A stretch of 64,000 nt of DNA from contig CM057456.1 in NCBI GenBank assembly GCA_016271365.2, positions 662,993,501-663,057,500 of the forward strand, written 5' to 3'. This stretch comes from Neoceratodus forsteri. Taxonomy: Eukaryota; Chordata; Ceratodontiformes; Ceratodontidae. The notes under the pieces were generated by a model. The model was not told the DNA's origin, did no database searches, and saw nothing but the letters and a program-made list of their open reading frames with translations. Below are positions 22,760 through 33,960 of the stretch, piece by piece; position 1 is the stretch's first letter; the number at the start of each line of letters is the position of its first letter. The translations under genes and the position numbers were made by a program.

Positions 22760-23839
22760 GTAAGTGAAAATCTGTTGTTGATATTATCTGCATCCTTGAG
22801 AAGTACCATAGGGTTGTCAACATTCTGTGGTGATCAATGCTCCTGTTGAGAATTACACGTTGCAGTCCTACTGCATGATAGGGGGAGTGCACTGTCTATT
22901 GGCATACTCACTGCTAATGTTAAATTGTTTGGGGTATGAGCAACAGAGCTTCATTGCTGAGGGAGTACCACTTTATTTTGTTTGTTGTGGGTGGGCGAAT
23001 CACTGTTTACATTACTTACTTTACGTGTGATGTGACCTTATAAGGGTGGGAATGCATTGATCACTGCAGATACCCAACCACCCAAAAAACACAAACATGG
23101 TGGTAGGATATTGTAGTTACCTAAATGTTGTGCACTACATAAAGTGTACAATTATGATTTATTAGTTTTTTTCTCAATCTACAAGTTTAAAAGTGTGCCT
23201 TATAGTGTTCATGATCCCTTTTTCCCAGTAAAAGTGAATAGCTGTGCAGTGTGTCTGTCTTCAGCCTTGCCAGCCTAATGCTTACCTCTACAATGTAGTG
23301 CGATGCTGTTCAGTGCACTGGCATATATGTGTATTTTTTAAAGGTGATCATGAACTGAGGGAATGTCGATAAAACTAATAATGCAGGTAATAATGGGACT
23401 GTTTGCGTTTACCCTATGAATATCGTACGTTTCTAAATAACACTATGGAAGTTGTCTCACCACACTTAGAAAATGGGCTTTTTATTTCCTGGCATCTGAT
23501 TGTCTAGTACCCTTCCCAGGGGGTACATTAACTTTCAATAGATGCCCAGCAAATAAAAAGTACCAGCCCCAGTACCCTCTCACCCACTCAAGTATCCCTC
23601 TGCCCATCCAGGTTGCTCATTGGCTAAAAACATCTAAATAAATTTGAAATCACTGCCATTTTTTTTCTGTCACTTAGCGAGAGATATTGGCCCATTAATG
23701 ACAAGCTGTCTCAAAAAGACACTGCCCCACACCACACACACACACACACTCACTGTTCCTCAACAACTTTTGTCAGGCAAATTCATTCGGTGCAGAAGTG
23801 TATTGATTTCGATTTCTTTTAAAGATGTCTGTATTTAAA
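22760..23839. other. Spacer with short CA run
   Basis: AT-rich, with a short (CA)n at 23731-23748. I see no gene, hairpin or array here. Confidence 0.5.
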
Positions 23840-24330
23840 ACAGCGCTAGGACACCGCGCGCTCAGCGTACTTCAACACCTTTTCCACATTACAGTTTTAG
23901 TGAGCCCCTAACTCCACTAGCGCTGACTTTAAATTAAGGCTACCTCCCCGGATGTCACTTACCCACCTGCCAAGACTGTGCTCCTGCATTTTTAGGATCG
24001 GCAACCACAGCAGCCAATGCTATTCTGACGGCGCCCTCTCAGCACTGATTTTGTTTTATAAATGAGACAGCACTAGCGGCGATTCACTGCTCTCGCTCCC
24101 TTCTCTATACCTCTGCCCTCCACTCTACTGTTTCCTCCTCAGAAGCTTCACTCTACTTTTGTGGGATGAGTTTGGCCTGACTGGGAAGCTGTAGCGTCAC
24201 GGAACGGTAGCGTGGTGCAGCTCGGAAATGACGTACAGCCTCTGCTGGTAGAAGGGAAAACGGCGGTCCGGACGCATTCAGACTGGGAATTTGTATTAAG
24301 CTCAGCGTCACCGGGGTTGGAGCTGTGTGA
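23840..24330. promoter_or_regulatory. CpG-rich patch, possible promoter relic
   Basis: CpG is scarce across the AT-rich neighbourhood but clustered here (GCGCTAGGACACCGCGCGC near 23845, 'GACGGCGCCC' near 24028, 'TAGCGTCACGGAACGGTAGC' near 24192, 'AAACGGCGGTCCGGACGC' near 24258), with a TGACGTA half-site near 24228. This could be a small CpG island. No TATA box or first exon with a clear donor could be tied to it, so the call is tentative. Confidence 0.3.
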
Positions 24331-24593
24331 GAGGGGCTGCTGCTGTGCTAGTGGTGGACAAGGAACAGACAAATTTATTAAACATATCTTGATCGAACTC
24401 TCTGTAGTCCTGTGTACGGTGGTGGTTATGTTAACATGACAACAGCCTCAAACCCACAACTACAGGACTGTGACTAGGACACATGCGAGGAACTATTTTA
24501 TTACAAAAGAAATAAAATAAAACAGTTTTCACATTAAAACATAAAAATATTTTTTTTTAATAAAAAATAGTACCATGGGCCATTTTCTAAACC

Positions 24594-24735
24594 AATAATG
24601 CCCTCCAGGTGGGAGGTATTGAGCAATACCGAACCAGCCAGGAGGTATAAGGCGATCCGCCTGCAGCGTCGCGGCCTCATTACGCCTAGCTGGTCGGTAT
24701 TCAATACCGCCTACACTGTCGGCATTATTGCTTGC
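24594..24735. repeat. Fold-back repeat, AATAATGCCC family
   Basis: An imperfect palindrome opening CAATAATGCCCTCCAGG and closing 'GTCGGCATTATTG', with inner arms 'GAGGTATTGAGCAATACC'/'GGTCGGTATTCAATACC'. It is the same family as 14402 (shared 'CTCATTACGCCT') and shares its terminal word with the fold-backs at 21200 and 21685. Confidence 0.75.
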
Positions 24736-26162
24736 AAAATGCAGTACTATGACAGGTTGCAGTGGTGCAAATTCCACTACATTATACGTGTGCATGTTTC
24801 TGGGTTGGGTGTTATGAAAGAAGTTGCTTGAGTAGTGAAACTGTGCTAAATATTGGGCCACATAGATCACATTGCTAAATAGTTCAATGATGCATGGGTT
24901 AGCAACAGACAGTGTCATAGTTTCAATGAGCAACTATTCTTTAAAACAGTGTTTTAAACGTCACTATATGATGGCGTGCTGTTGTTGAAAATACATTTTG
25001 GGACAGTGTAAGGAGATGACTGTGAGACTGTATGTGAGTAAAGGTGGTAATATGTCTACTTTAAAACATTTGTTTTAGATGAACATTATATGCTATCATA
25101 GGCGCCAAGCCCTTCTCGGTGTGCAAAATAGTTGCTTGAGGTGTGTCCAGAGTGATATTCAAAGGAGTTGTGGTATTGAGGAAGTACTTTGAATATCACC
25201 TCTAAGCACATCCACTGTGCATGGCGCAGTGTAACTTGCAGCAGCGCAAGTTTAGAAACTGCAGCATTCTACTTGTGGTCGTAAATCTCGATATTCTAAA
25301 GGTAATATGCAAATGTGGTTGTAATTCAGGCAAGGCACGGGTGGGGACATTCTCATCTGATTATGGCCTATTTGCATCTCATTAGCATGCAGGGTGTGGT
25401 GATCCCTAAGGACTTGCGGCTAGGTCCTTACCAGGTAGCAGCCGTTGGGGAAGGATGCCCTGTGCAGGCTAATTGCAGGCAAAAGAGCGTAAATCCCCCA
25501 CTGGCCCGGTGCAGGCATACCAGTTAATACCTCCCCCAGTAGCCCAGTGCTGGGGCAGCAAATGTCTCCTGTTCAACACAGACGGAGGTCCAGTGGACCA
25601 ATAAGCACAATTGTGCTATTAAGTAATGAAACACCTCCTACCTCCTGAATATATCCCTGGTGATACCAGTGGACTGATAAGCTCAATTGCAGGCTTGAGT
25701 ATTGAAACACCCCGCCCCACCTCCCGATCATATCCTGAAAATCCCAATTGTGGGATGTAGTTAGCAACCCACCCCAACAAAAGACATGAGTGTTGGGGGG
25801 CAGACATTGCTGCCTGTGATTGCCTTGATGAGGGGGTGTAGAGTGCATATCTCTCAAGTATACCACATTGCGAGGAATGTTACTCATTTTAATTCACTAA
25901 AGTGTCCTGTTTCACATTGTGAGGACTTGTAACACATTCAGTGTTAACATTTTTTTGCAAAATTCTATAGTAAATGATGCTAAATATATCAATTTGATAC
26001 ATTGCAGACTTTATGAACTTAAATGCAAACATTTTAACAGTGTTGTGGGCTTCCAATTTAAAAATTAGAATAAGTGTTCCACACTTTTCCTATTCTTTCA
26101 ACATTTTGAGAAGCAATGTAACACATTTTGGGAACAAACAGTTCAGACGTATGAGACAGAGT
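24736..26162. other. Spacer with Harbinger-MITE remnants
   Basis: No gene. At 25150-25200 two copies of the Harbinger terminal word face each other ('GTGATATTCAAAGG' and 'TTTGAATATCACC'). At 25580-25890 there are C-rich blocks with 'CCCTGGTGATACCAGTGGACTGATAAGC', relatives of the minisatellite at 28430. These are MITE remains. Confidence 0.5.
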
Positions 26163-26238
26163 GTTGAGGGCAGCCACAGGTGGCAGCTGCTGCATTGCAG
26201 GATGCAATGCAGCAGCTCACTTGTGGGCAGCCCTCAAC
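26163..26238. repeat. Long hairpin (GTTGAGGGC..GCCCTCAAC)
   Basis: A near-perfect palindrome with ~36-bp arms meeting at 'TGCATTGCAGGATGCAATGCA'. A second, smaller inverted pair follows at 26257-26300 ('TTGTACAGGCGCAGC'/'GTTGCGCCTACACAA'). Words match the interior of the Harbinger MITE at 28100-28250. Confidence 0.75.
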
Positions 26239-26913
26239 GATCCTTTTTTCTCAAAGTTGTACAGGCGCAGCTTTGGGGTTGCGCCTACACAACTCTGCTC
26301 AGCTCGTTTCTAGATATCTGGCATGGTTTTTATCGCATCTTATATTAGTGACTTAATTATTAAAAGTACTGATGTGTGTTGAGATCTTGAAACACGGGTA
26401 AAAAGCTGTTTGGTTTAAAAGTATCATTAAACTTATCATGATAGTGTACGCATGAAAAGTATTTTATTATATTGCTACTGTCAAGGTACTTTTATTTCAC
26501 TGAATACATGACTACACATTATAGGCAGACATGGTGAAGTAAACATTCTCACACTTGATGAGGATGTATTTCAACTCTATGGTATAATAGTGTAAATAAT
26601 GCAAAAGTATGCACATACAGAATATTTCTGAGTAGTGAAAGAAAATCTAAGAGTAGCATTCTAAGCCACAGCTAACTATACATTTTTTTATGTTGTGAGC
26701 TTATTAGATAATATAGATAGTCAAGTATGACAGACAGACAAATTAGATACTAAATAGTTTAGCATCATACTTAAAACTATTATCATAACTTTTTAATGAA
26801 TGCATTTCTGATATTGCATTAGATAAGAAATATTTGAAGTGAAATATTTTACAGTTGTAATTGTTGAATTTGTGTTATATATTCATCATAACTGGTTTTT
26901 TTTATCTTTGTAG
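26239..26913. other. Spacer, nothing recognised beyond a small inverted pair
   Basis: AT-rich intron-like DNA up to the acceptor TTTTTTTATCTTTGTAG before 26914. It contains only the inverted pair noted under the preceding hairpin. Confidence 0.5.
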
Positions 26914-27185
26914 GGCGCCGGCGACTGCGAAGGTGCACAGGTCATTGCCGCTGCTACAGATGGCTCACGCGCGAGGTTGTCAGTCTGCGGAAGGAGAATG
27001 TTGTGATCCTTGAGAGGCGGGACAAAATCCAGTCTCTCTTGGATGCACAGCAGCAGACTGTAAACCTCGTGCTTGAGCCGGTCGTAGCAGTGGGTGATGG
27101 TGCTGTTGAAAGTAGCAGTGCTTCACCTCCACGGCTACCATCTGTTCCTGCAGCTTCCCTGGGTGAAACTGGCCACCCTTCATAG
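26914..27185 (+). pseudogene. Exon 3 (last) of the split Myb-like gene, coiled-coil end
   Basis: The acceptor is strong (long T tract then TTTGTAG). From phase 1 the frame is open for 90 codons to TAG at 27183. An Arg/Cys-rich start (RRRLRRC) is followed by a Leu/Glu/Lys heptad stretch (VVSLRKENVVILERRDKIQSLL and on to 'LVLEPVV'), then a Ser/Pro/Ala-rich tail ending GETGHPS. A Myb domain first and a coiled coil last is the usual plan of Harbinger-linked and MSANTD-type proteins, where the coil mediates partner contact. GC content is far above the flanks. It could equally be a young host gene or a domesticated transposon gene. Confidence 0.6.
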
Positions 27186-27918
27186 TGGTCCGGTATCATC
27201 TCCTGAGGGCGCAACAGTTTCACTTCTTTTGCGCCTCACATTGAATCCAGCTTCCAGCCTGGATTGCCTCAAGCAGTGCATACACCTCTCGCAAGTCTTC
27301 GACTGAACTAAAAGAACATTAAAATATATTTTTATATGTTTTTATTAATATAAAGAAAACAATTTTTTTATTTAATTTTTATTTTGTGTATGATGCAATA
27401 CACACCTTATATGTTTTTTTCGTTGTATGTATATATCATTTTGTAAAAATCTATTTTTGTATTTATAAAAAAAAAATATTTTTGGTTATTTTTTATATTG
27501 AAATTATTTTTATAGTAAAAAAAGTTAAACTATACTCTCTTGTGTTTGGTGTGTTATTGCTATTCAAGAGATAAAGTGCGACATTCAAGCCCTAACATTT
27601 TTTGGGGCAATTTTCATAACCATATCATCTTAACATTGGGTATATGTGGTAGTATTGTAATCCCAATATAAAGATAGTTAATAGAAAGGTTCATACAAAT
27701 GTTCAAGGAGTGGAGGAGGCCAGACAGTAAAGAATAGGCTATAGCTGTTCCCAGCCAGTATCTCTTATGTAGTCATGTTAGCTTCCTTCATAAAAATTTC
27801 TATACAGCTGAGTTTTAAAGCATCTTTGATTTAGGACAAATAAGTGACAAGGGAGCTCATCCAGGGGCCACCAGTCTCTGTGTGACAAATGCCTTCTTCT
27901 ATTAGTATTATACTTTAT
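27186..27918. other. AT-rich 3' flank
   Basis: After the last exon the sequence turns very AT-rich. A possible poly(A) signal context is the 'ATTAAAATATATTTTTATATG' region near 27319. No other structure recognised. Confidence 0.4.
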
Positions 27919-28760
27919 GGGCCAGATATTCAAAAGGGTTGCGACATGTGTAATAGGGTAGTGCCTGTGCAAGTCAAGACTTGCTCCATTCTGCGATATT
28001 CAGCAGGAGGCAGTTCCACCACAGAAAACATGCTGAGTAACAGTGCAATGCAAATGAATGCATGATGAACTGCAGGGGGAGCAACCATGCATTAACTGCA
28101 CAGCCTGATCCTGATGTTCAGCAAGGCTGTGCAGAGTTGTGAAGGCGCAACCCGCAACCTGCGCCTGCACAACTTTAAGGCCAAACATGCTCAAGTCAAC
28201 GAACACCCACAGGTAACCTGCTGCATTGCATGGCACAACACAGCAGCTGACAGCTGTGGCTGGCCCCCAACCCACTCCATGTCCCCTCGTGCAGCCTGAT
28301 CGTGGTCAAAAGAGTGACAATCCCCAACACCACCCCCACTGGCCCTATTGTGGGCAACAGCAGAAATGTTCCTCCCCCACAAGCCTGACCACGGGCTGCT
28401 TTAGTTTAAAAACAACCCTCCCCCCGAATACATCCCTGGTGGTTCAGTGTACTGAAAAGCTGATTGCAGGGTGTATCAGTGTGAAATACACCCCCCCTTC
28501 CTGCCGAACATAGCCCTGGTGGTGTAGTGGACTGAAACTCCCGTTCACGGGATGTAAACAGTAAAGCTGCCCCCCCGAACATAGCCCTGGTGGTCTAGTG
28601 GACCAAAACTCCCATTCGTGGGATGTAAGCAGTAAACCCCCTCCGAACATAGCCCTGGTGGTCCAGTGGACTGAAACTCCCGTTCTTGGGATGTAAGCAG
28701 TAAACCCCCCCCCAAACATAGCCCTGGTGGTCCAGTATATGTATTCAGTACAACAAACCT
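27919..28760 (+). mobile_element. Harbinger-derived MITE with internal minisatellite
   Basis: It begins with a clean Harbinger terminal repeat, GGGCCAGATATTCAAAAGGG, and the matching subterminal block ('GCGATATTCAGCAGGAGGCAG'). The middle holds an inverted pair ('GAGTTGTGAAGGCGCAAC'/'CTGCGCCTGCACAACTT', 28130-28175). From 28430 to 28740 a ~70-bp minisatellite repeats 'CATAGCCCTGGTGGTCCAGTGGA..' about four times. The right terminus was not found, so the element may be cut. No coding sequence. Confidence 0.7.
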
Positions 28761-29151
28761 CTTCCACCGCTGTTCACATGATTGATGGTACCACCTCAGT
28801 TGGTAGTGGAAGCACTCTATGAAATCTCAAGTTACTATAGTAGCATATCCATTTGTTCAGTACATGAACTAATAGTGTCCATGTCATGTCATATTGTCTT
28901 TTAGTTATGCACATTTTTAAATTAACATATGTGCTGACAAACAAAATGATTAAGACACTTTAACATTAAAACTACTACATGGAACGAGAATGGCAAATGA
29001 CAATTAATAAAGTAATTAAGACAATGACAGTAAATGCAACCACAACAGTTGAAATATTTCTGATACTGGAACATTGTTTTATATGTATGTGCACTATTCT
29101 TAGGACTATAAATCATGTAGTATGCTGAGTGATACTTCTGAAAAAGACAGG
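28761..29151. other. Spacer, nothing recognised
   Basis: AT-rich sequence without visible structure between the MITE and the inverted-repeat element. Confidence 0.5.
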
Positions 29152-31786
29152 ATATTCATGGCAAAAAACTCTGTTTAATGCATCAGTTAGGGTTGTTCCA
29201 CAGCGACAAAAGTGAGGAAATTTGCTGTTAGGGTTGAAAACCCTAACTCCGAATTCACCCCCCCCAGCACCACACACACACACACAGACACACACACATT
29301 CAAGTATGGGGGAGGACCAAGCCAACACAACCAATGACAGACATCCAGCAGCAGGTGACAGAAATAACAAACAATTGTCTAAATGTACTACGAGACATCC
29401 CCACCCACCTGACCAGGTACTGCATGCTCAGTGGAGATCAACAGCAAAACTGAGGCCATGTACACCAAATGTACACATCCCTGATTGCAGCTGCACACAA
29501 CGTACCACACTTAGTAGTTGCATGGCCTTACCTACCGATGCCCCACACCACACCAGACCACTTGTGGTGGCCCACCTGAGCAATAGAGTTAAGCAAAACC
29601 AAGGAGTTGTACAGGTATAATATCTCTGATTATAACAATGGTTTGAGAAATGCAGCTTTCTAATTGACTGTAAACATTGTAACAGCCTTATGTTTAGTTT
29701 TTATTAACATACATGTAGAGCCTAACCATATGATGAACATGGTTTAATGTTGTTTAAAAAACAGTTTTATTATGATAGCAATAAGCCACTCCCAGGTATT
29801 ATGTTAATGGTCAGTTTGTCACTGTCTCGCACATGTGGCACTTTGATATGCCTCATTCAACATTAAACCCTACAGGGTGATTAACAGACCATTTAACATA
29901 ACTGTTGGTCATGCCTTATTCCTTAATTGTCTTTATGAGTAGATACTCTCCCTCTGCTAGGCACTGCAGCAGCTTTGCAACACAGTGTCCCACCCAGTTA
30001 CACCATACACTGTCTAGCTGCTGGAGAATGGCTGTGAATATGAACTCATGAAGATGAACAGTGTAACTTGATCATTACAGTCATCGAAACCCTAGTGTGA
30101 TTATAACTGACAGACTCAGTGATAGAGGATAACCCCTGCTGTCCTAGTACATTTACCCCATTTAAGCAATAAGGCATGACCAGGGTTAGATTAACAGTTT
30201 GTTAATCACCCACTAGGGGTGTAATGTGGCACAAGGCGCAGCCGAGTGCCATACTGCCCCTAGGGGGTGATTAACTGACTGTTAATCTAACTCCTGGGAG
30301 TGCCTTATTGCTATTATAAAAAACACACCAAAAGAAAAGAGTTTAAAGTATACTTTTTCAATGTTTTCCTCATTTAGAGGGAGATTTTTAATAAAATAGT
30401 TCTTCCACCAACAGTTTAAGAATGCTGGTTCAAAATCAGAATGCATCATTCCACACATTCAGCAGGGCTAGAGGATGGAATGCTGACAGAAAGAATTCAT
30501 GTGCCACGGTGATCAGGCTGTACATGACAGTATAACATGGATTAATGTAAGGCTGTTGGAATCCTAACAGCCAATCAGATTGCAGCATTTCTGAGACCCT
30601 TTTTATAATATGAGTTAAATCAATACTAAAAGACATTTTGTTTATATCTACACCATACCTACTTGATTCCTGTTGTAGCAGAATTAACATAGTTATCACT
30701 TTGATAGCATCAGTGACAGAAGTGTGGCAAACCCAAACAGTAGGCATACAGTCTGAGTATGAAACAACTGTTAAAAAAATCACACTGTGTCCATAAGTGG
30801 CATAGATCACTCATTGCAACAATAGCAAATTTATTACTATTTGAATAAGTTAGTCATCACAGATGCAATGAGATTGTCTTTATCAGGTACAACATACTCA
30901 GTAAGTGCCTACAGGAAAATCTATCCTATATACATGTCCGATACAGGTACATCATTGTTGGCTCAGTAGTGCTATGATATTTAGAAGTTGCTTGGCCTGA
31001 TCCATGCAATTACAATCTTTCTTACAAAGAATACTTACTGCATCTTTAATATTGAAACACACTGAAGGTCTATGTATGTACATCAGCAGTACACCTTCAT
31101 CAGTAAGAATGCATGTGATACTGGCAGTGCCAAGTTCACAGCGTTGAACAGGCACTGCTTTTACATATGTTTACATCAGCCTCTCTATGTTGAGTAAACC
31201 ATTGCAGTAAATGTACTACTATGTAAATCACCTACTAAATGTATCACTACTTTTATCTTGAGCATGCTAGTGTCTTGTAGTTAATTTATGTGCTTCTCTT
31301 AATTAATGTATACTCAATAGTGTTAAAACCTTTCTACAACTGTCATCATGCACCTTCAGCATTTATATTGAATAACAGCACAGTACCAGTTGTGGTGTGG
31401 TGTGGTGTGGGGCATCGGTAGGTAAGGCCATGCAACTACTAAGTGTGGTACGTTATGTGCAGTTGCAATCAGGGATGTGTACGTTTGGTGTACATGGCCT
31501 CAGTTTTGCTGTTGATCTCCACTGAGCATGCAGTACCTGGTCAGGTGGGTGGGGATGTCTCGTAATACATTTAGACAATTGTTTGTTATTTCTGTCACCT
31601 GCTGCTGGATGTCTGTCATTGGTTGTGTTGACTTGGTCCTCCCCATACTTGAATGTGTGTGTGTGTTGTGTGTGTGGTGCTGGGGGGGGTGAATTCGGAG
31701 TTAGGGTTTTCAACTATAACAGTGAATTTCTCACTTTGTCACTGTGGAACAACCCTAACTGATGCATTAAATGGAGTTTTTTGCCA

Positions 31787-31793
<7 letters not shown>
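29152..31793. mobile_element. 2.6-kb element with ~410-bp terminal inverted repeats
   Basis: Left arm 29152-29570 and right arm 31385-31793 are inverted copies. Landmarks are 'ATATTCATGGCAAAAAACTC' against 'GAGTTTTTTGCCATGAATAT', a CA/GT tract, 'GACAGACATCCAGCAGCAGG' against its complement, and 'CCTACCGATGCCCCACACC' at the inner ends. The outer ~80 bp is shared with the palindromic units at 1655, 3683 and 4225. The ~1.8-kb loop has no transposase but holds two fold-backs (29780-29930 and 30165-30310). A (TA)n tract abuts the right end (31788-31829). A frame of 132 codons in the left arm has a mirror copy in the right arm; it is probably not a gene. Confidence 0.75.
30165..30310. repeat. Fold-back repeat, GCAATAAGGC family
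   Basis: The palindrome opens AGCAATAAGGCATGACCAGG and closes CTGGGAGTGCCTTATTGCT. Inner arms are 'TTAACAGTTTGTTAATCACCC' and 'GGGTGATTAACTGACTGTTAA'. A looser relative spans 29780-29930, and another 32895-33130. Confidence 0.7.
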
Positions 31794-31834
<41 letters not shown>

Positions 31835-32894
31835 CACATATATACCTACATACAGTGGGTGCAGTTAGTGTTTGTTCTTTGTCAAGAGGATTTTTTAAAG
31901 TTGCTCGCATACCTCTTCATCTTCTGTCACCGAAATAAGAGACAATGAGTGACACTGACACTCAAAAGGAAGGAGAGTGAGGGACACTGACCCTTCTAAT
32001 TAAGGATACATCATCAAAAATGGAGATATAAGCTCAGAACACCATGAAATCCATCATGGTTACTTGTAGAAAGTTTATTTTGTATTAAGCCTCTTAGAAT
32101 ATCATGGATTTCTGCTTTAAAGTGTACATATGGCAAATTCCCTTTGAGGGCAGCACCTCTACTATGAAGGATGGATGAGGGACAGGGCATTTTTGAAGTG
32201 TAAAATAAGGGATGCCCCTCATAAGCAGGGACAGTTGAGAGATATGGTTGGTGGGGGCTACCATCTTTATTGTAGATGCACACAAATTACAAAAGTTATA
32301 GTTAAACATGGTCTTAAACAGCTGATTTAATTTAAAATACCCAAATAAAGATTTTAAGATTATCAGGAATACATTACTGCTACAAAAGGTTGTTTTTTTT
32401 GCTGGACTACTAGTACTGCTGCTTTCAGTGCTTGCTATTTATAGAGGCTGCTTTACCACTGGCAGATTTCTCTGCTTGCAAAAAGCTGAAGGTGTGAAAA
32501 GAGTAGGACACACTTGTTGACTTGTTAAAGAACATTCAGTACTTTCTCAAGTCAGACATTAGTGGAAGGTCCAGAATGCAGCAACTCTTCTTCTCACTCT
32601 GATTTTTCAGTGGGAAAAGTTTCAGAAGTTGATTTTACTGTTGATAGTTTTAATATTTTTCTTTTGACTGTTAATAGGAAAAAGTGGTGCAGCCCTATGT
32701 TGTCTCAAGTAATATACAACACTTTACTGGGTCAGACATCAGCAGCAGGTCCAGAATGCTGTAACTGCTCTCCTCAGTCTGACTTGTGATTTTTAGTAGG
32801 AAATGACTTCAAATATCCCTGCTCCCAACTTACAAGCAACTACACAAGATTGTTACCAGTGATGCCGCATCTCATTTGCACTGGGTTCCTACAT
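31794..32894. other. (TA)n tract then spacer
   Basis: The (TA)n tract reaches 31829. The rest is AT-rich with a weak direct repeat: 'GGTCCAGAATGC..CAACTCTTCTTCTCACTCTGA' near 32569 and a diverged copy near 32749. No gene. Confidence 0.5.
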
Positions 32895-33130
32895 AAGCAA
32901 TAAGGCACAGGGTCTGCGATTATGGATTAACCCTTAGGCTGCCAACAGAATTAGAACATATAGGCATTTTGGACTGATATGTTAGTCCGCGGCCATGCAC
33001 GGGTTAAATAATCACATGCATCCTAAGGGGGTTATTAGGCACAAGGCATTTTTGCTGAGTGCAGTTAAATACCCAGGACAGGTGTGATTACTGACCCATA
33101 ATCACACACCATGAAGTGCTTTATTGTACT
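32895..33130. repeat. Fold-back repeat, GCAATAAGGC family (diverged)
   Basis: It opens AGCAATAAGGCACAGG and closes 'GAAGTGCTTTATTGTACTT'. Inner partial palindromes involve 'GATTATGGATTAACCC'/'GGGTTAAATAATC'. It is longer and looser than the copy at 30165. Confidence 0.55.
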
Positions 33131-33960
33131 TATAATATCTCTAGAAAAATTTAAGAGAGAGCAAGTCTGGATTTGGAAAGATAATTCATCCTTCTTGTTG
33201 GAAGCTGTTGCTGATTCTTATAACTGCACCACATCATATATTGGGTCAGATGTTGTTTTTTTTTTTAAATAGCTTGTTTCATTACTTCTACCTGGCTGCA
33301 TGAGGCTTGTTGTAGTATTCTAGGCCACATGACTATTTTTGTCAGTGGACTTTTGAAAGTTATTGCCTAACTTTATCATTCCAATTGCAAAAAAATAATT
33401 TGTTTTTTTTTTTTTGATGGGGGGGGGGTATTCCGTTGTGTGAAAGTTGGATCTGTAAACCTATATGTACCTAGAGACTCTAAATGGGGTTTGGGCCATT
33501 CAAAGCAGTTTTGCCATGAGGTAGGGATATTTTAGTCTACTAGCAGTGTGTGAAAGTTGGGTCTGTAAATTGTTTAAACAGCAGATTTACAGACCTAATT
33601 TTTGCATGCTGCCACTGGAGTAGAATACCCCAAAAATGGCTTTAAATGCCCCCAAACCCACCTTGATACATACAGATTTACAGGTCTAGCTTTTATATAA
33701 TGGGCTCAAGGGCCATTTTAGTCAGTGGACTTTTGAAAGTTATTGCTTAACTATATCATGCTAATTTCAAAAATATTCTTGTTTTGATTTGGGGGGCGGG
33801 GATGGTCCATTGCATGAAAGTTGGATCTGTAAACATGAATGTGTCCAGATGGGTTTTGGGGCATTTAAAGCTGTTTTGCCATTTGGGGGGTTATGTTAGT
33901 TCATTGTGGGGAAACACTGATTTCTAAATCTGCACTCCTTTGTCTTTGATGCATTAAAAG
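33131..33960. repeat. Direct repeat of ~380 bp with a hairpin
   Basis: 'GTCAGTGGACTTTTGAAAGTTATTGC' occurs at 33340 and again at 33721, each followed by related A/T and G runs and 'GAAAGTTGGATCTGTAAAC'. Between them, 'AAAGTTGGGTCTGTAAATTG' and its inverse 'CAGATTTACAGACCTAATTTT' form a hairpin (33550-33605). No coding content. Confidence 0.6.

Noticed and set aside
29222..29620. 132-codon frame in the arm of the 2.6-kb element
   Set aside because: The mirrored arm keeps 86 codons of it simply because the arms are near-identical; it spans a CA repeat and has no recognisable domain.
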